From Hofstenia miamia (lineage: Eukaryota > Xenacoelomorpha > Acoela): 24,876 nucleotides of DNA. Shown here piece after piece: positions 8,902 through 17,578 of the stretch (position 1 is the stretch's first letter; every line of letters starts with the position of its first letter). The stretch covers positions 1,496,541 to 1,521,416 of the forward strand of contig SCFE01000105.1 of NCBI GenBank assembly GCA_004352715.1. Reading direction: 5' to 3'. Both the position numbers and the translations under genes were made by a program. The notes beneath the pieces are model-generated. The model was not told the origin of the DNA, searched no databases, and was given only the letters and a program-made list of their open reading frames with translations.

Positions 8902-10227
8902 CTAGTCTTTTATAATTTTCTGTTGTTTATTAATGTATAGCTTTGAGCATGTTTCACCCAAAGTGATCACCTCCAGTGATTTGCCTATTGGAGAATCAAA
9001 ATCTAGTGTTAGACGTATACTTGAACCACTTAATTCGGGGTAGAGAACCTCATTATTTGCCTTTGCAATACTGGTCAAATCAAAGACCATAATTGCATGC
9101 TTATTATAATCTGAGTATGGTATACCAGTTACATCATTCAAACCCAACGCCTTTACAGAATGAAAGTATGCTTGTGCATAATTATTTTCACCCACAATCA
9201 TTGGTGTGAATGCAATATTCAATCCACCCCGTGTTATAGTAACTTGCCGCAGACCTCTAAATCTATATGAGAATGGGTTTGAGTCGGGTGTTCCTGTAAA
9301 TTGTAGATTGAGAACAAGTGCTAGAGCAATACGTCGAATCGGTTCATTTGAAAATGCATTTTCTTTTGTTAGCGAGTTTTGACCAGGCGGAATAATAAAT
9401 GTTCTTGTGAGAATTCGCATAAAGTGGTAGTCGCTGGTGTAGTTAGCAATGTTTTTTCAATTGCCAGATGCACACTTTCTGTAACGCATAGCTTCCTTAG
9501 ACTCAATGTCGCATCTGTAATTTCTATTTTGTAGTATACAGTGGGGGTAGTGGTAGAATTGGAAATTAGTGAAAAATCATCCAAGGATTGTAAAAGCTTG
9601 AGACAAAGGCTAACTCCCGGTATCAATAATTTTTCGTTTTGAAAAAATCCACAGCTACAGATCCATAGAGGTTTAAAACTTTGCTTTTCTGGGTGTTAGA
9701 GCCAAACGCTGAAATTGTCCATCTTATCTATTACACATATATAATGATTGATCAGGACTTTTTTCAAAATAATACCCACTTAGTGTTAAAATTGAATTTT
9801 CCTGTGCTGCACTCTTTAATAGTTCTGTTGTCATCATTACAGTATTTGGCCAAACTGCATCACCTGTTTGTATTAAAACTCCATTAGCATAAAGATTATA
9901 ATCACTAAATAATGAATGTAGGGGGTTGTTTACTAGACAAACATGATCCTGTTTAGTAGCATCAGTAACATCCCAGATAAGATCACTCCCGTCATTGTGT
10001 AAAATTTTGACTGATATAGCCAACTGTATACTTTGTAAATCAATGTATTCATTTTGTTCAGAACAAAAATTAAATTCAATCATTGGACCATTAAACCCTG
10101 ATATTGGGAAATATTTTTGTGTGCTAACACCATTGAAGTTTACCAAAACCTTATCTCGTTCAAAAATGTCCAAACACGAATGTGTGAAGGTGCTTATGAC
10201 TGTACTTGAACTAATAACAATTTCCAA
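8902..10227 (-). pseudogene. Maverick/adintovirus-like major capsid protein homologue, frameshifted
   Basis: Product of about 440 codons matching the protein type often annotated as F54H12.2-like in invertebrates. Capsid comparisons of Mavericks treat that type as virion protein. It starts at the ATG at 10227. The first segment (10227-9724) has FNGPMIEFN, an EYIDLQS strand and NNPLHSLFSDYNLYANG. The frame then breaks in a T6 tract near 9640, and the middle (to about 9420) carries LIPGVSL and a YYKIEITDA strand. It shifts again near 9420 to the last segment (9420-8902) with a TRTFIIPPG strand, an FRGLRQVTI segment and a C-terminal FDSPIGKSLEVITLGE. The alternation of beta-strands fits a jelly-roll capsid. 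The first 90 codons are duplicated across a gap at 10295-10562. Two frameshifts make it a pseudogene unless they are sequencing errors. Confidence 0.72.
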
Positions 10228-10608
10228 TGAACTTGTGCATTTATACTAAGTTTTTAAAGATATCAGTTTTTTTNNNNNNNNNNNNNNNNNNNNNCATCAG
10301 TAACATCCCAGATAAGATCACTCCCGTCATTGTGTAAAATTTTGACTGATATAGCCAACTGTATACTTTGTAAATCAATGTATTCATTTTGTTCAGAACA
10401 AAAATTAAATTCAATCATTGGACCATTAAACCCTGATATTGGGAAATATTTTTGTGTGCTAACACCATTGAAGTTTACCAAAACCTTATCTCGTTCAAAA
10501 ATGTCCAAACACGAATGTGTGAAGGTGCTTATGACTGTACTTGAACTAATAACAATTTCCAATGAACTTGTGCATTTATACTAAGTTTTTAAAGATATCA
10601 GTTTTTTT
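9960..10608. repeat. 314-bp identical direct duplication around a 21-N gap
   Basis: 9960-10273 and 10295-10608 are identical by eye and separated by exactly 21 Ns (10274-10294). The duplicated part covers the capsid-like gene's start. The second copy (10562-10295, minus) encodes the same first 90 residues and then runs into the gap. This is most simply an unmerged contig overlap. Confidence 0.88.
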
Positions 10609-11043
10609 TATTATAGGCATTTTTTGTTTCAAACTATCATGCTCACGCCTACTTTGTGCATTGACTAAAAATTGTTTAACACCACGTCGTGTTTTGATAG
10701 TTTTTGTTATTCTATCAGATGTAGATATTCCATTACCATTTTGACTAATTTCTTTACGTTGTTTCTTAGATTGCTTGTTTACTGTGTTTTTTGCAACATT
10801 TCCAATTCTGCGTTTTACCACTTTTTTTACATTATCACCAGAGAATATGTCATTTACACCTGAAATTGCTTGATCCAAAATTCCTTCACCAACATTAGTA
10901 ATAAAATTTTTCAATGGTGGTATCAGTTTCACTACTAGTGGTATAGCAATACGTTCCAATGATTTCACAATGCCAAAGCCTTTCTGACGAGTATTGCTGA
11001 AGTAATTTCGACCACTTGCTTGTTCACTATAATATTGCTCCAT
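10576..11043 (-). CDS. Small basic core-like protein of the Maverick (pX/pVI-like)
   Basis: Intact ORF of 155 codons. The N-terminus begins MEQYYSEQASG and has an aromatic/glycine-rich stretch (RNYFSNTRQKGFG). A hydrophobic helix follows (about residues 30-60, IAIPLVVKLIPPLKNF), then a long, strongly basic C-terminal half with many Lys/Arg. Proteins of this layout lie next to the capsid gene in many animal Mavericks and adintoviruses and are compared with adenovirus core or cement proteins. It lies between integrase and capsid genes on the same strand. Its start overlaps the integrase 3' end by 79 bp in a different frame. Function is inferred from composition and context. Confidence 0.58.
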   Translation of the reverse strand: MEQYYSEQASGRNYFSNTRQKGFGIVKSLERIAIPLVVKLIPPLKNFITNVGEGILDQAISGVNDIFSGDNVKKVVKRRIGNVAKNTVNKQSKKQRKEISQNGNGISTSDRITKTIKTRRGVKQFLVNAQSRREHDSLKQKMPIIKKTDIFKNLV

Positions 11044-12053
11044 ACTGAATGATCTGTTTGCTTATTCATTCCATATTTATATAAATCTATTCTAGTCCAT
11101 GAACATTTCCTAATAACTCGTGTTAATTTATGGTTATAAAATTTTCCTGAAATTATTTCCCCGTCACTGATTGATATTATTTCATATGTAACAGGAATTT
11201 TGTAAAACCCTTTGTTGATTTTAAAAACCTCATTTTGAAATTGTGGTAAATATCCTCTTTGAAAAATATGGCCTGACTTTGAAATTCTAACTAAGTCACC
11301 ATTGTGAAATAATGCTTTTTGATGGCAACATGCATTAACACTCATTAATTTTCCAATCAAATATGGTACGTGTTTTTTTCTCACAGAATTCGGAGTCATT
11401 CCAATTGTACAATTTACATGGGAATTCAATACATTAACTATTTGTTGTAGCTTGTCTACATATTTAAAGTTGTTGGTAAATTGTAGATATTTAAATAGAA
11501 TTTCCTTTAGGCTCCTTATAGCTCTTTCTGCGCATACAGCCTTCATGTTTGAATTTGTACTATACAATATAATTTTATTTCTTTTACAAAAATTGAAAAA
11601 ATCACCTCTAAATTCACTTCCACGATCAATCCAAATTCGCTTAACATTGCGCCCGTTCTTAAATTTTTTAAAAGCAGACAACACATTACTAGATTTTTTA
11701 TTTCGCAAAGGCTGTACACGGAAATTCTTAGATAAAATATCATAACAAACAAGTAAGTATTTTATTCCTCTATTGTACAAAGCTAGAGATTCCACCACCG
11801 CTAAGTCCATAGTCCAAATTTCATTAATTCCAAATGCAATAACACGTTGACGAGGAAATTTCCTCACAGCTCTCTTGTGTGTTGTATATACATCAATTGT
11901 TGCGAGAAAGTTTTTCACATTTTGCAGGGTAATTTTCGGAAATTTCAATTTAGCTTTATGATAAAGTTCATTAATTCCACCAAAACTCACTGATGATTTT
12001 AACGAAGTGTACAGTTGATGCAAGTGCTTATCCATATTCCAAACTAGTTCCAT
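10965..12053 (-). CDS. Maverick retroviral-type integrase, intact ORF
   Basis: DDE-type integrase of 362 codons with an open frame. The N-terminal region includes INELYHKAK and a KNFLATID segment. The catalytic core has Asp83 (WTMDLAVV), Asp143 (IWIDRGSEFRG) and Glu176 (CAERAIRSLKE), with 32 residues between the last two. The C-terminal domain contains GDLVRISKSGHIFQRGYLP and QNEVFKI, matching the SH3/chromo-like tail of Maverick integrases rather than Gypsy ones. The ATG at 12053 is favoured because the upstream gene ends at 12044, overlapping the start slightly. This is the best preserved gene in the block. The last 25-30 residues, overlapping the downstream gene, may be outside the conserved fold. 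Confidence 0.88.
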   Translation of the reverse strand: MELVWNMDKHLHQLYTSLKSSVSFGGINELYHKAKLKFPKITLQNVKNFLATIDVYTTHKRAVRKFPRQRVIAFGINEIWTMDLAVVESLALYNRGIKYLLVCYDILSKNFRVQPLRNKKSSNVLSAFKKFKNGRNVKRIWIDRGSEFRGDFFNFCKRNKIILYSTNSNMKAVCAERAIRSLKEILFKYLQFTNNFKYVDKLQQIVNVLNSHVNCTIGMTPNSVRKKHVPYLIGKLMSVNACCHQKALFHNGDLVRISKSGHIFQRGYLPQFQNEVFKINKGFYKIPVTYEIISISDGEIISGKFYNHKLTRVIRKCSWTRIDLYKYGMNKQTDHSVWSNIIVNKQVVEITSAILVRKALAL

Positions 12054-12548
12054 AATAGCAGTTGCTTCATATTTATATTTTTGTAAACGTTTTTGTTTTT
12101 AATCAAGTGGTCGGGGATTGTGCCAATATCCTTTAAAATATCACACACAAGTTTTGACAGTCTTTTATTAGGTGTTTGTACATAATCCTTAAATTCGTTA
12201 TATATGACATTGAACCAGTGACAGTGTAAATCTTATCACCATGTAAAAAACACCTGTATTTGGATCATTTAAAAATTCTTTCAATGCATCATCATTATTA
12301 TTTTTATTGAAACTTAACATGTGGTGATGGTATTTTAGAAGTTTTTTCAAATCATCATCATTGTGCTGGCCTTGTACATCAGGGTAGGTGTCTTGAACAG
12401 AATTTAATTTTACTTGTATATCCTCATTAATCGTTGATCTTTGTTGTGTAGTATCATTTTTTATAACATTGTTGACCTTCTGATTGTAGTATTCTGTTAA
12501 GTGATTGTAATTTTCCATAGTAATAAGCACCATTTCAACTGTCATCAT
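12044..12548 (-). pseudogene. Unknown Maverick-block protein, frameshifted
   Basis: Begins at 12548 (the methionine at 12548 or one slightly downstream). The first part is polar, with TEYYNQKVNN and a FNKNNNDDALKEFLNDPNTGVF segment. A frameshift at the T6 run near 12242-12250 and another close by lead to a downstream frame with a Tyr-Asn-Glu-Phe-Lys-Asp segment and TPNKRLSKLVCDIL, ending at a TAG (12044-12046) that overlaps the integrase start. The total is about 165 codons. I do not recognise the family. Position and strand place it in the Maverick gene array, 35 bp after the preceding gene, so a virion or accessory role is a guess only. Confidence 0.5.
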
Positions 12549-12583
12549 TATAGAATAATGTGTAAAATAAATTTAATCATGCA

Positions 12584-12880
12584 TTATATATACTCTTTCA
12601 TAATGCGTAATAGATAATTGAAAAATTTAATGCCATTTGGAGTTTTTAATATTGAAATTTTTTGATCACTTGATTTTTTTAGTAGTGCAGTCTCTGCGTA
12701 TTGACGAAGATTTAAAAATGTTGTTTGTTCATCTCCTAGTGGAATGATTCCATGCTGGATATTGTAGATAATACCGCGTACTAAATTTAGAATTTCTTTG
12801 TCCTCTAGCAAAACTAACTTAGTTTTTCTGGAGCAGGCCGCTAGGAGCTTGTAAATGGCAGGCTCTTTGATTAAATCCAT
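12584..12880 (-). CDS. Small conserved Maverick-associated protein (98 aa)
   Basis: Open frame from an ATG at 12880. It was chosen over upstream in-frame codons because those overlap the ATPase C-terminus. It contains a helix-rich motif AIYKLLAACSRKTKLVLL, then an Ile-rich segment with NIQHGIIPLGDEQ, and a C-terminal lysine/leucine stretch. From memory, small proteins with this rhythm (leucine-rich first helix with a Cys, then an N-x-x-x-G-x-x-P-L segment, then a basic tail) often sit beside Maverick capsid and ATPase genes in invertebrates. Their function is not known to me. It is intact, on the same strand as its neighbours and tightly packed. Confidence 0.5.
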   Translation of the reverse strand: MDLIKEPAIYKLLAACSRKTKLVLLEDKEILNLVRGIIYNIQHGIIPLGDEQTTFLNLRQYAETALLKKSSDQKISILKTPNGIKFFNYLLRIMKEYI

Positions 12881-13499
12881 AGAATTTTTGTACTCTTTCA
12901 AGATTTGTAGATAGACATAATTCGTCTTGTATGTCTTGAGCAAAGTTTATAAACAAATAACCATATGATTTACTAACTGCTTTTTTTATATTCAATAACA
13001 AATTCACGCTTAATATTCATCTGAGCTCCTAGAGTTTTCACCTGTAAACAGTCACGTACTGAGTAGAATAGAAACATTCCAGAACATTTTTTTGAATTAA
13101 AGGTGAATATCTTCCTTTTAAAAATATAGAATGTGTAATTAATACATTTCCACAATTTAAATGTCTTCCAGCTATCACTAAATTTACAAAAGTTTGTGAA
13201 TTCAAACATTCCTCACCAAAATCATCAAAAATAACTAGACTGTTCTTAACATAATTTTCAGACATCACATTTTCCAAGTATTCATTGAAAAATTCAACCT
13301 GATTCATTTTTGCATTTAATTTATTATAAACACCACTTTGGAAATGACGATAAAATACTATGGACTTTGAGAACTTGTTAAAATAATTATGATCAATCAA
13401 TTTTCCAAACAAATGAGTTTTTCCAAAGTTTGATGGACCACTGACTATTAAAAAGACTTGACTAGCTCACGAGGGAACAACATTAAACATTGACAACAT
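12819..13499 (-). pseudogene. A32/FtsK-type DNA packaging ATPase, one stop and two frameshifts
   Basis: Would pump the genome into capsids. An in-frame ATG at 13499 precedes a short leader. A TGA (13467-13469) interrupts it, and the Walker A motif GPSNFGKT follows at 13416-13439. Walker B is LVIFDDFGEE (13209-13238). Next come AGRHLN and ITHSIFLKG, the sensor-like positions of the A32 family. The frame shifts near 13070 to an RDCLQVKTLGAQ segment and again near 12985 to KSYGYLFINFAQ, typical of the family's C-terminus. It may end before 12819, since the next gene starts at 12880. Motif order and spacing make the family clear; the copy cannot be translated as read. Confidence 0.82.
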
Positions 13500-13533
13500 A
13501 TTCTCTTTACAATGAATCTCTTTATGATGTAGA

Positions 13534-13560
13534 ATATATATATATATATATATATATATA
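13534..13560. repeat. (AT)n microsatellite
   Basis: About 27 bp of uninterrupted AT dinucleotides, just upstream (minus-strand sense) of the ATPase start. Confidence 0.95.
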
Positions 13561-13577
13561 GGTGCAGGATTGCAGAG

Positions 13578-13745
13578 GAAAATCTAAATATAACAAGGAC
13601 AGAAACTAAAAACACAAGGGAAAAACTAGATATACCAAGGACAGAAACTAAAAACACAAGGGAAAAACTAAATATACCAAGGACAGAAACTAAAAACACA
13701 AGGGAAAAACTAGATATACCAAGGACAGAAACTAAACACACAAAG
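13578..13745. repeat. 42-bp minisatellite, four units
   Basis: Four head-to-tail 42-bp units at 13578, 13620, 13662 and 13704, differing by a few substitutions; the last unit is the most degraded. Because 42 is divisible by three, a spurious repetitive minus-strand frame runs through it. No sign of a real protein. Confidence 0.92.
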
Positions 13746-14008
13746 CATTAACGTGCTAAATAATTTAACACAAAATTTTATAAATGAAATTTAAGTACAG
13801 CCACAAGTTCCATCATTAATATATTACCATATATGTACACTGTCAAATATAAGAAGTAGCTAATCAAAAAAACTCTGTTTATAAATTTTACAGATATTTT
13901 AAAACTACTATTCATCATTTTGGAGATGCAGCTTTGATAATGTTTTACAGAATTTTTCAGCAATCAAACACAAGATGTGTGTTTTGCAAAATATTGATAA
14001 GCTCATGA
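13746..14008. other. AT-rich stretch without a recognised gene
   Basis: No motif-bearing ORF on either strand. It lies between the minisatellite and a decayed + strand ORF. Confidence 0.6.
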
Positions 14009-14334
14009 ATTATACCACTCCCAAACAACAAAGTGTTGCATGTTCAGTTTCAACCTTCACAAGGACAGTGCACTTGTGACACATGTTTTGGTTTGACTCT
14101 GCATATAGATGTAAATATCTCAAACTTCAAGTTGTGTGGAGAGAATATCCCTCATACATTTGCTGCAGTGCAAATTTTAAAAAATAACATCATTAGACTC
14201 TATCCGGAGGGTTTCCCAATAGACATTGCAATCAAAAAATTTTCATGCTTATTGATGGAGAAATCAAAGACAATAGATTAAATATTCTTCTTGATCATGG
14301 ACATTTGTTAGAGTATTGTATATTAACCTGTGAA
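14009..14334 (+). pseudogene. Unrecognised gene tail, frameshifted; C-terminus copied at 20.7 kb
   Basis: A + strand frame opens after a TGA (14006-14008) and contains CTCDTCFGLTLHIDV and IRLYPEGFPIDIAIKKF. It ends at 14281, but a neighbouring frame from about 14245 continues with DGEIKDNRLNILLDHGHLL and stops at 14332-14334. The change of frame near 14240-14250 looks like a one-base indel. The second part lies within the 164-bp inverted repeat that recurs at 20733-20570, where the same C-terminal codons are preserved on the minus strand. I do not recognise the family. The CxCxxC cluster may bind metal. Confidence 0.4.
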
Positions 14335-14441
14335 TAAATGCATATAGTTGTTTTATCACTAATTATATTATTATACATAACATGCATCCATTATCTAATA
14401 TTACACTTATTTAACTTAGTGATGAGATGTATCTCTAGAAA
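14278..14441 (+). repeat. 164-bp inverted repeat, left copy (partner 20570-20733)
   Basis: The reverse complement of 20570-20733 matches with three substitutions in 164 bp. The right copy ends exactly at the 1,000-N gap, so the repeat may be longer. The left copy covers the last codons of the 14009-14334 pseudogene and its 3' flank. Confidence 0.92.
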
Positions 14442-15132
14442 ACTATAGAATATGTTTTACAATAGCACTGTTCCCAATCCCCATGTCATTGTTGAGGAAA
14501 AGTTTTTTAATGTAAGTCGCAAAAGTAAAGAAAATCATTGGAAAAGAAACATAAGTCACAAATGTGAAAAAATGTTGGAAAAGGAATGTAAGTCACAAAA
14601 GTTAAAAAAGTTGGAAAAAATGTAAGTCTGCAAACATGGAAAAGTCGTATACTGGGTATTTATTTAATTCTTAATATAAAAAACACCAACAAAATTTTAA
14701 AATGTAAGCAATTTCTTATAATATAAAATTTATATTTTTAAACATTTTGTATATATGTGTATCAATAAATGCTATCAACCAATTTATGACACTAATAACA
14801 AAACATGTTATTAACAATCTTGAAATGTTTCATATAAAAATTCCTACTTGCAAATATTTTATTCTTGAATTCAATGAGAAATACATATTGAAAATATATC
14901 TACTTCATTTTTACCAGAGACAGTGATAGATAAATCATTTTCGTTTATTAACATTTTAGTTTTGTAGCATCTTTCATTTACATAATTGCATAAATTGGGA
15001 AAACATGTAATAATTGAGATTGTTTTCTAACTTGTGAAAAATTCTAGTTTATATGATTTGAAAGTGTTATTTAATTGTAAAGGGATTTCCTGTTTGGGAG
15101 ATATCAATCTTTACAATTGGATACATTTTTGA
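14442..15132. other. AT-rich stretch with a degenerate tandem repeat (14511-14640)
   Basis: No gene seen. At 14511-14640 a degenerate repeat of about 34-39 bp recurs three and a half times, each unit starting TAAGTC (14513, 14552, 14589, 14623) and rich in AAAA and TTGGAAAA. Confidence 0.6.
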
Positions 15133-15525
15133 CAGTTGAACAATAGAATATTGATAAAACCACTGGAATCTAATGTGTTTTTCAAAGTATGTGGAAATGG
15201 TTACAACACCATTTACTATATTAAAGAAATGTTAATTTTATTGGATGAAAAATTATATGTAATCACAGTATGACATTCAAAAGAAATGTTTTTCTGTCTC
15301 CCACACAATATTCAGAAAGCTTTCATCTGGTACAAACCTAATTTCCATCACATTGCATTTACAGAAGGAAACCTAACAAATGAACAAATGATGACTTGTA
15401 TTGAATCTCTGAATTGTTTATGTAGGAAGGAAACAGTGTTTTGGGCATGTGATAGAATGAACTGCAAGTTTTTAAGTCATTTAATTTCTGAACCCGTGGA
15501 AAATTTACTTGATTATGGTTATTGA
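15133..15525 (+). pseudogene. Unrecognised decayed ORF with one internal stop
   Basis: A + strand frame is open from just after a stop near 15130 to 15525, broken once by TGA at 15271-15273. Upstream of that stop it has NVFFKVCGNGYNTIYYIKE. Downstream it has FFCLPHNIQKAFIWYKP, a HHIAFTEGNL segment and a Cys-rich part, CRKETVFWACDRMNC, ending at TGA. Amino-acid usage looks like a real protein rather than random AT-rich DNA. I do not recognise it. It lies between the arms of the inverted repeats and may have been carried by the same element. Confidence 0.35.
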
Positions 15526-16075
15526 TATCCACAAAACTATGAAAACTCTACAGACTGTATAAAAGACTATTATTAATTTGTACACCTAATGAACACTCCA
15601 CGAGGTATATTATTATCTCCATTTACTAATAATAATTATTGTAAATTTAAGAAATTTGTTATGAAACCATTGTAGCTAATAATTAATCATTTTCCTTTTC
15701 CTGTCTATTATTAATTTATCAAACATATTAACTAGTACATGTAGAATGCATCTGTGAAAGCATGTATTTAATTTAAAAATTATTTTTACTTGGAAATATT
15801 TATCAATTAAAAAAGTTTTTATTTTTGCAATTGAAATGTGTGTGAAACAGGTCTTTTTCTCAATGTTTGAAAATAATTGTTAGTTACTATTGTTAACAAA
15901 GAAAATTAATCATAAAATGTAATTCCATTAATGTAAATTCTTTGTATATAGCATGTCAATGGTATTTAAAAATTTTGTAATATGAATAGAAAAATTGTTA
16001 CATTTTAAAAATAGACAGCAAACAAATCTAATCTCATGGGATTTTTAACTTACTAATTATGTAATTCCAAAAACA
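15526..16075. other. AT-rich stretch with inverted-repeat islands
   Basis: No gene. 15712-15746 is an exact 35-bp inverted match to 20326-20360, and 15782-15801 an exact 20-bp inverted match to 19402-19421. 15978-16026 is a degenerate direct copy of the outer 48 bp of the MULE-like repeat starting near 16076. Confidence 0.7.
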
Positions 16076-16087
16076 TATATGAATAAG

Positions 16088-16287
16088 AAATTGGTTACAT
16101 TTTATACAATAGACTGCAAACAAATGTGTTTGCCAACAAATATTATAACAAAAGAGAATATGTTCCAATGATGTCAAAGATACACAGATGGCCAAAGTAT
16201 ACAATTACATCATATCCATGACAGATATGCCCACTGGGGTCAAAGGTCAAAAATATCCACAGGGTCTTGGGCTCTCTTACTACTTAT
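16088..16287 (+). repeat. MULE terminal inverted repeat, left
   Basis: The outer end reads AAATTGGTTACATTTTATAC. About 135 bp match the reverse complement of 19193-19059 very closely, then similarity fades to a shared TACTACTTA-like inner edge near 16287. It holds a decayed CRE (TGATGTCA, 16169-16176) and a perfect DR1 nuclear-receptor-type site (GGGTCAAAGGTCA, 16237-16249). Long inverted repeats around a MULE transposase are typical of that superfamily. Confidence 0.75.
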
Positions 16288-16745
16288 ATGTTCTGTTCTT
16301 GAATACTATACCCCAGTCTGGCACTATGGATTAATGAACTTGAAAAGCCAGAAAATTTAGAATATCCAAAAATGAGCACTCTGATAATCAAGTTGTCCTT
16401 GCAGAATCATGAGGCGCTGGCTTTCTTAAAGTATTCTATGCTAGAGGCATGTGGGGAGTCTCCATGCAACACATTGTTTGCAAATATGCTGAAAGGAGAT
16501 CATTATCTCCATTACTTAATCCCAAGTCATCAGACAATAGAGTATGATTTGCGTGATATCTGTGATAGAATATTGCTATGCCATACATCAAGATTTGAAA
16601 AATCTTAAGATGTATCATAAATATTACTATTTAGTGTTTAGTAACTGTTAGCAGTTAGTGTTATTTGGTGATTTGTTTTATATTTGTATCACCATTATTC
16701 AACCCACTTGCTAGGTTGTTAGTGATAAATAAATTTCCCTCTCTC
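16288..16745 (+). mobile_element. 3' end of a second LINE family (RT C-terminus and 3' UTR)
   Basis: Begins with a short frame encoding VLEYYTPVWH, the LEY-x-x-PVWH motif of CR1/Jockey-type LINE C-termini. After frameshifts, the ORF at 16372-16608 ends with GDHYLHYLIPSHQTIEYDLR and HTSRFEKS, the usual tail of these RTs. A 3' UTR with ATAAATAAA near 16725 and a CT-rich tail (about 16739-16745) follow. It is heavily 5' truncated and unlike LINE copies A and B. It lies directly at the inner edge of the left MULE repeat, so it probably inserted into the MULE. Confidence 0.62.
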
Positions 16746-17578
16746 TATAATTACAATACATTAATACATTTATTATTTCTAACCTGTGTTCATGTATGTA
16801 TTTTTGTAAGAGTTTACACTTTGTATATTCTTAGTGATGATATTTAGAGAAATCATCAGTTTGTAATCATCAAAATTTTTTAAATATAGACGACTTTAAT
16901 CTTAACCTTGCAGGGGGGAATACTCACAAAACTTCTATACTTTATATCTCAGCTTATATACATGTGATCACTATAAATTATAGGCTGTTTGAAAGGTATT
17001 TAGAAGCATATTACCTTAGATGATTCAAAATGACCTTTGCTCTTAAGGTCAACTCAAAGGTCAAGATCAAATCAAAATTTCATGATAATTTATTTTCCTA
17101 TTTTTTTCTTAAAAACTGATAGTCTAAACTAAATTTAGAGAATGTATTTGAATTCAGAAAAAAATTTCGATCAATCCTATTAAGAATCACTTCAAAAATT
17201 TTATGTTTTTCAACTTCAAACTAAGTCACTTTGTTTTTTCCACACATTTTTGTATATAATTTTATACTGAAGCATGACATAAAAAACGCTCTAATAGGTT
17301 TATAGAATGTTTTTTAGCTATCTAATAATGTGCATATTATAGCTATGCATGAAAAAATGAAATCTAAAAAAATATGTGGTCATTGAAAAATCTGTGATAA
17401 ATGAAACATGAAAAAAACACAAAAACAAATATTAAACGTGGAAATATTGAATTATGAGTCTTATTTCACTACTTTTTTTAAAATCACTTCAGAATGGAGC
17501 ACTTTGATAATCAGTAGAGCCTCTTTCATTAGAGTATTTTGGTTTTTCAAGCTCTTCAGGCTCTTTTTCATTCTTGTC
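16746..17578. other. AT-rich MULE interior without a recognised gene
   Basis: No convincing ORF. At 17031-17063 three AGGTCA-type half-sites lie close together (TGACCTTTG, AAGGTCA, AAAGGTCA). Such clusters are frequent in bivalve repeat DNA in my recollection, but could be chance. Confidence 0.55.

Larger units (their letters stand above)
8027..13499 (-). mobile_element. Maverick/Polinton (adintovirus-like) gene block, partial
   Basis: Seven or eight tightly spaced genes, all on the minus strand: packaging ATPase, small conserved protein, unknown, retroviral-type integrase, basic core-like protein, major-capsid-like protein, unknown fragment, adenain-like protease. That combination (integrase plus A32 ATPase plus C5 protease plus jelly-roll capsid) defines Mavericks/Polintons and adintoviruses. 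Type-B DNA polymerase, penton-like protein and long terminal inverted repeats are not seen. The left end is interrupted by the LINE and the block presumably continued beyond it; the right end fades into an AT microsatellite and a minisatellite. Confidence 0.85.

Noticed and set aside
10295-10562. A second capsid gene in tandem
   Set aside because: Identical sequence across a 21-N gap indicates assembly overlap.
13448-13741. Repetitive minus-strand ORF with 14-residue repeats
   Set aside because: It is the translation of a 42-bp minisatellite; periodicity divisible by three keeps the frame open by chance.
13578-13745. CRISPR-like array
   Set aside because: Units are contiguous with no unique spacers, and the context is a eukaryotic genome.
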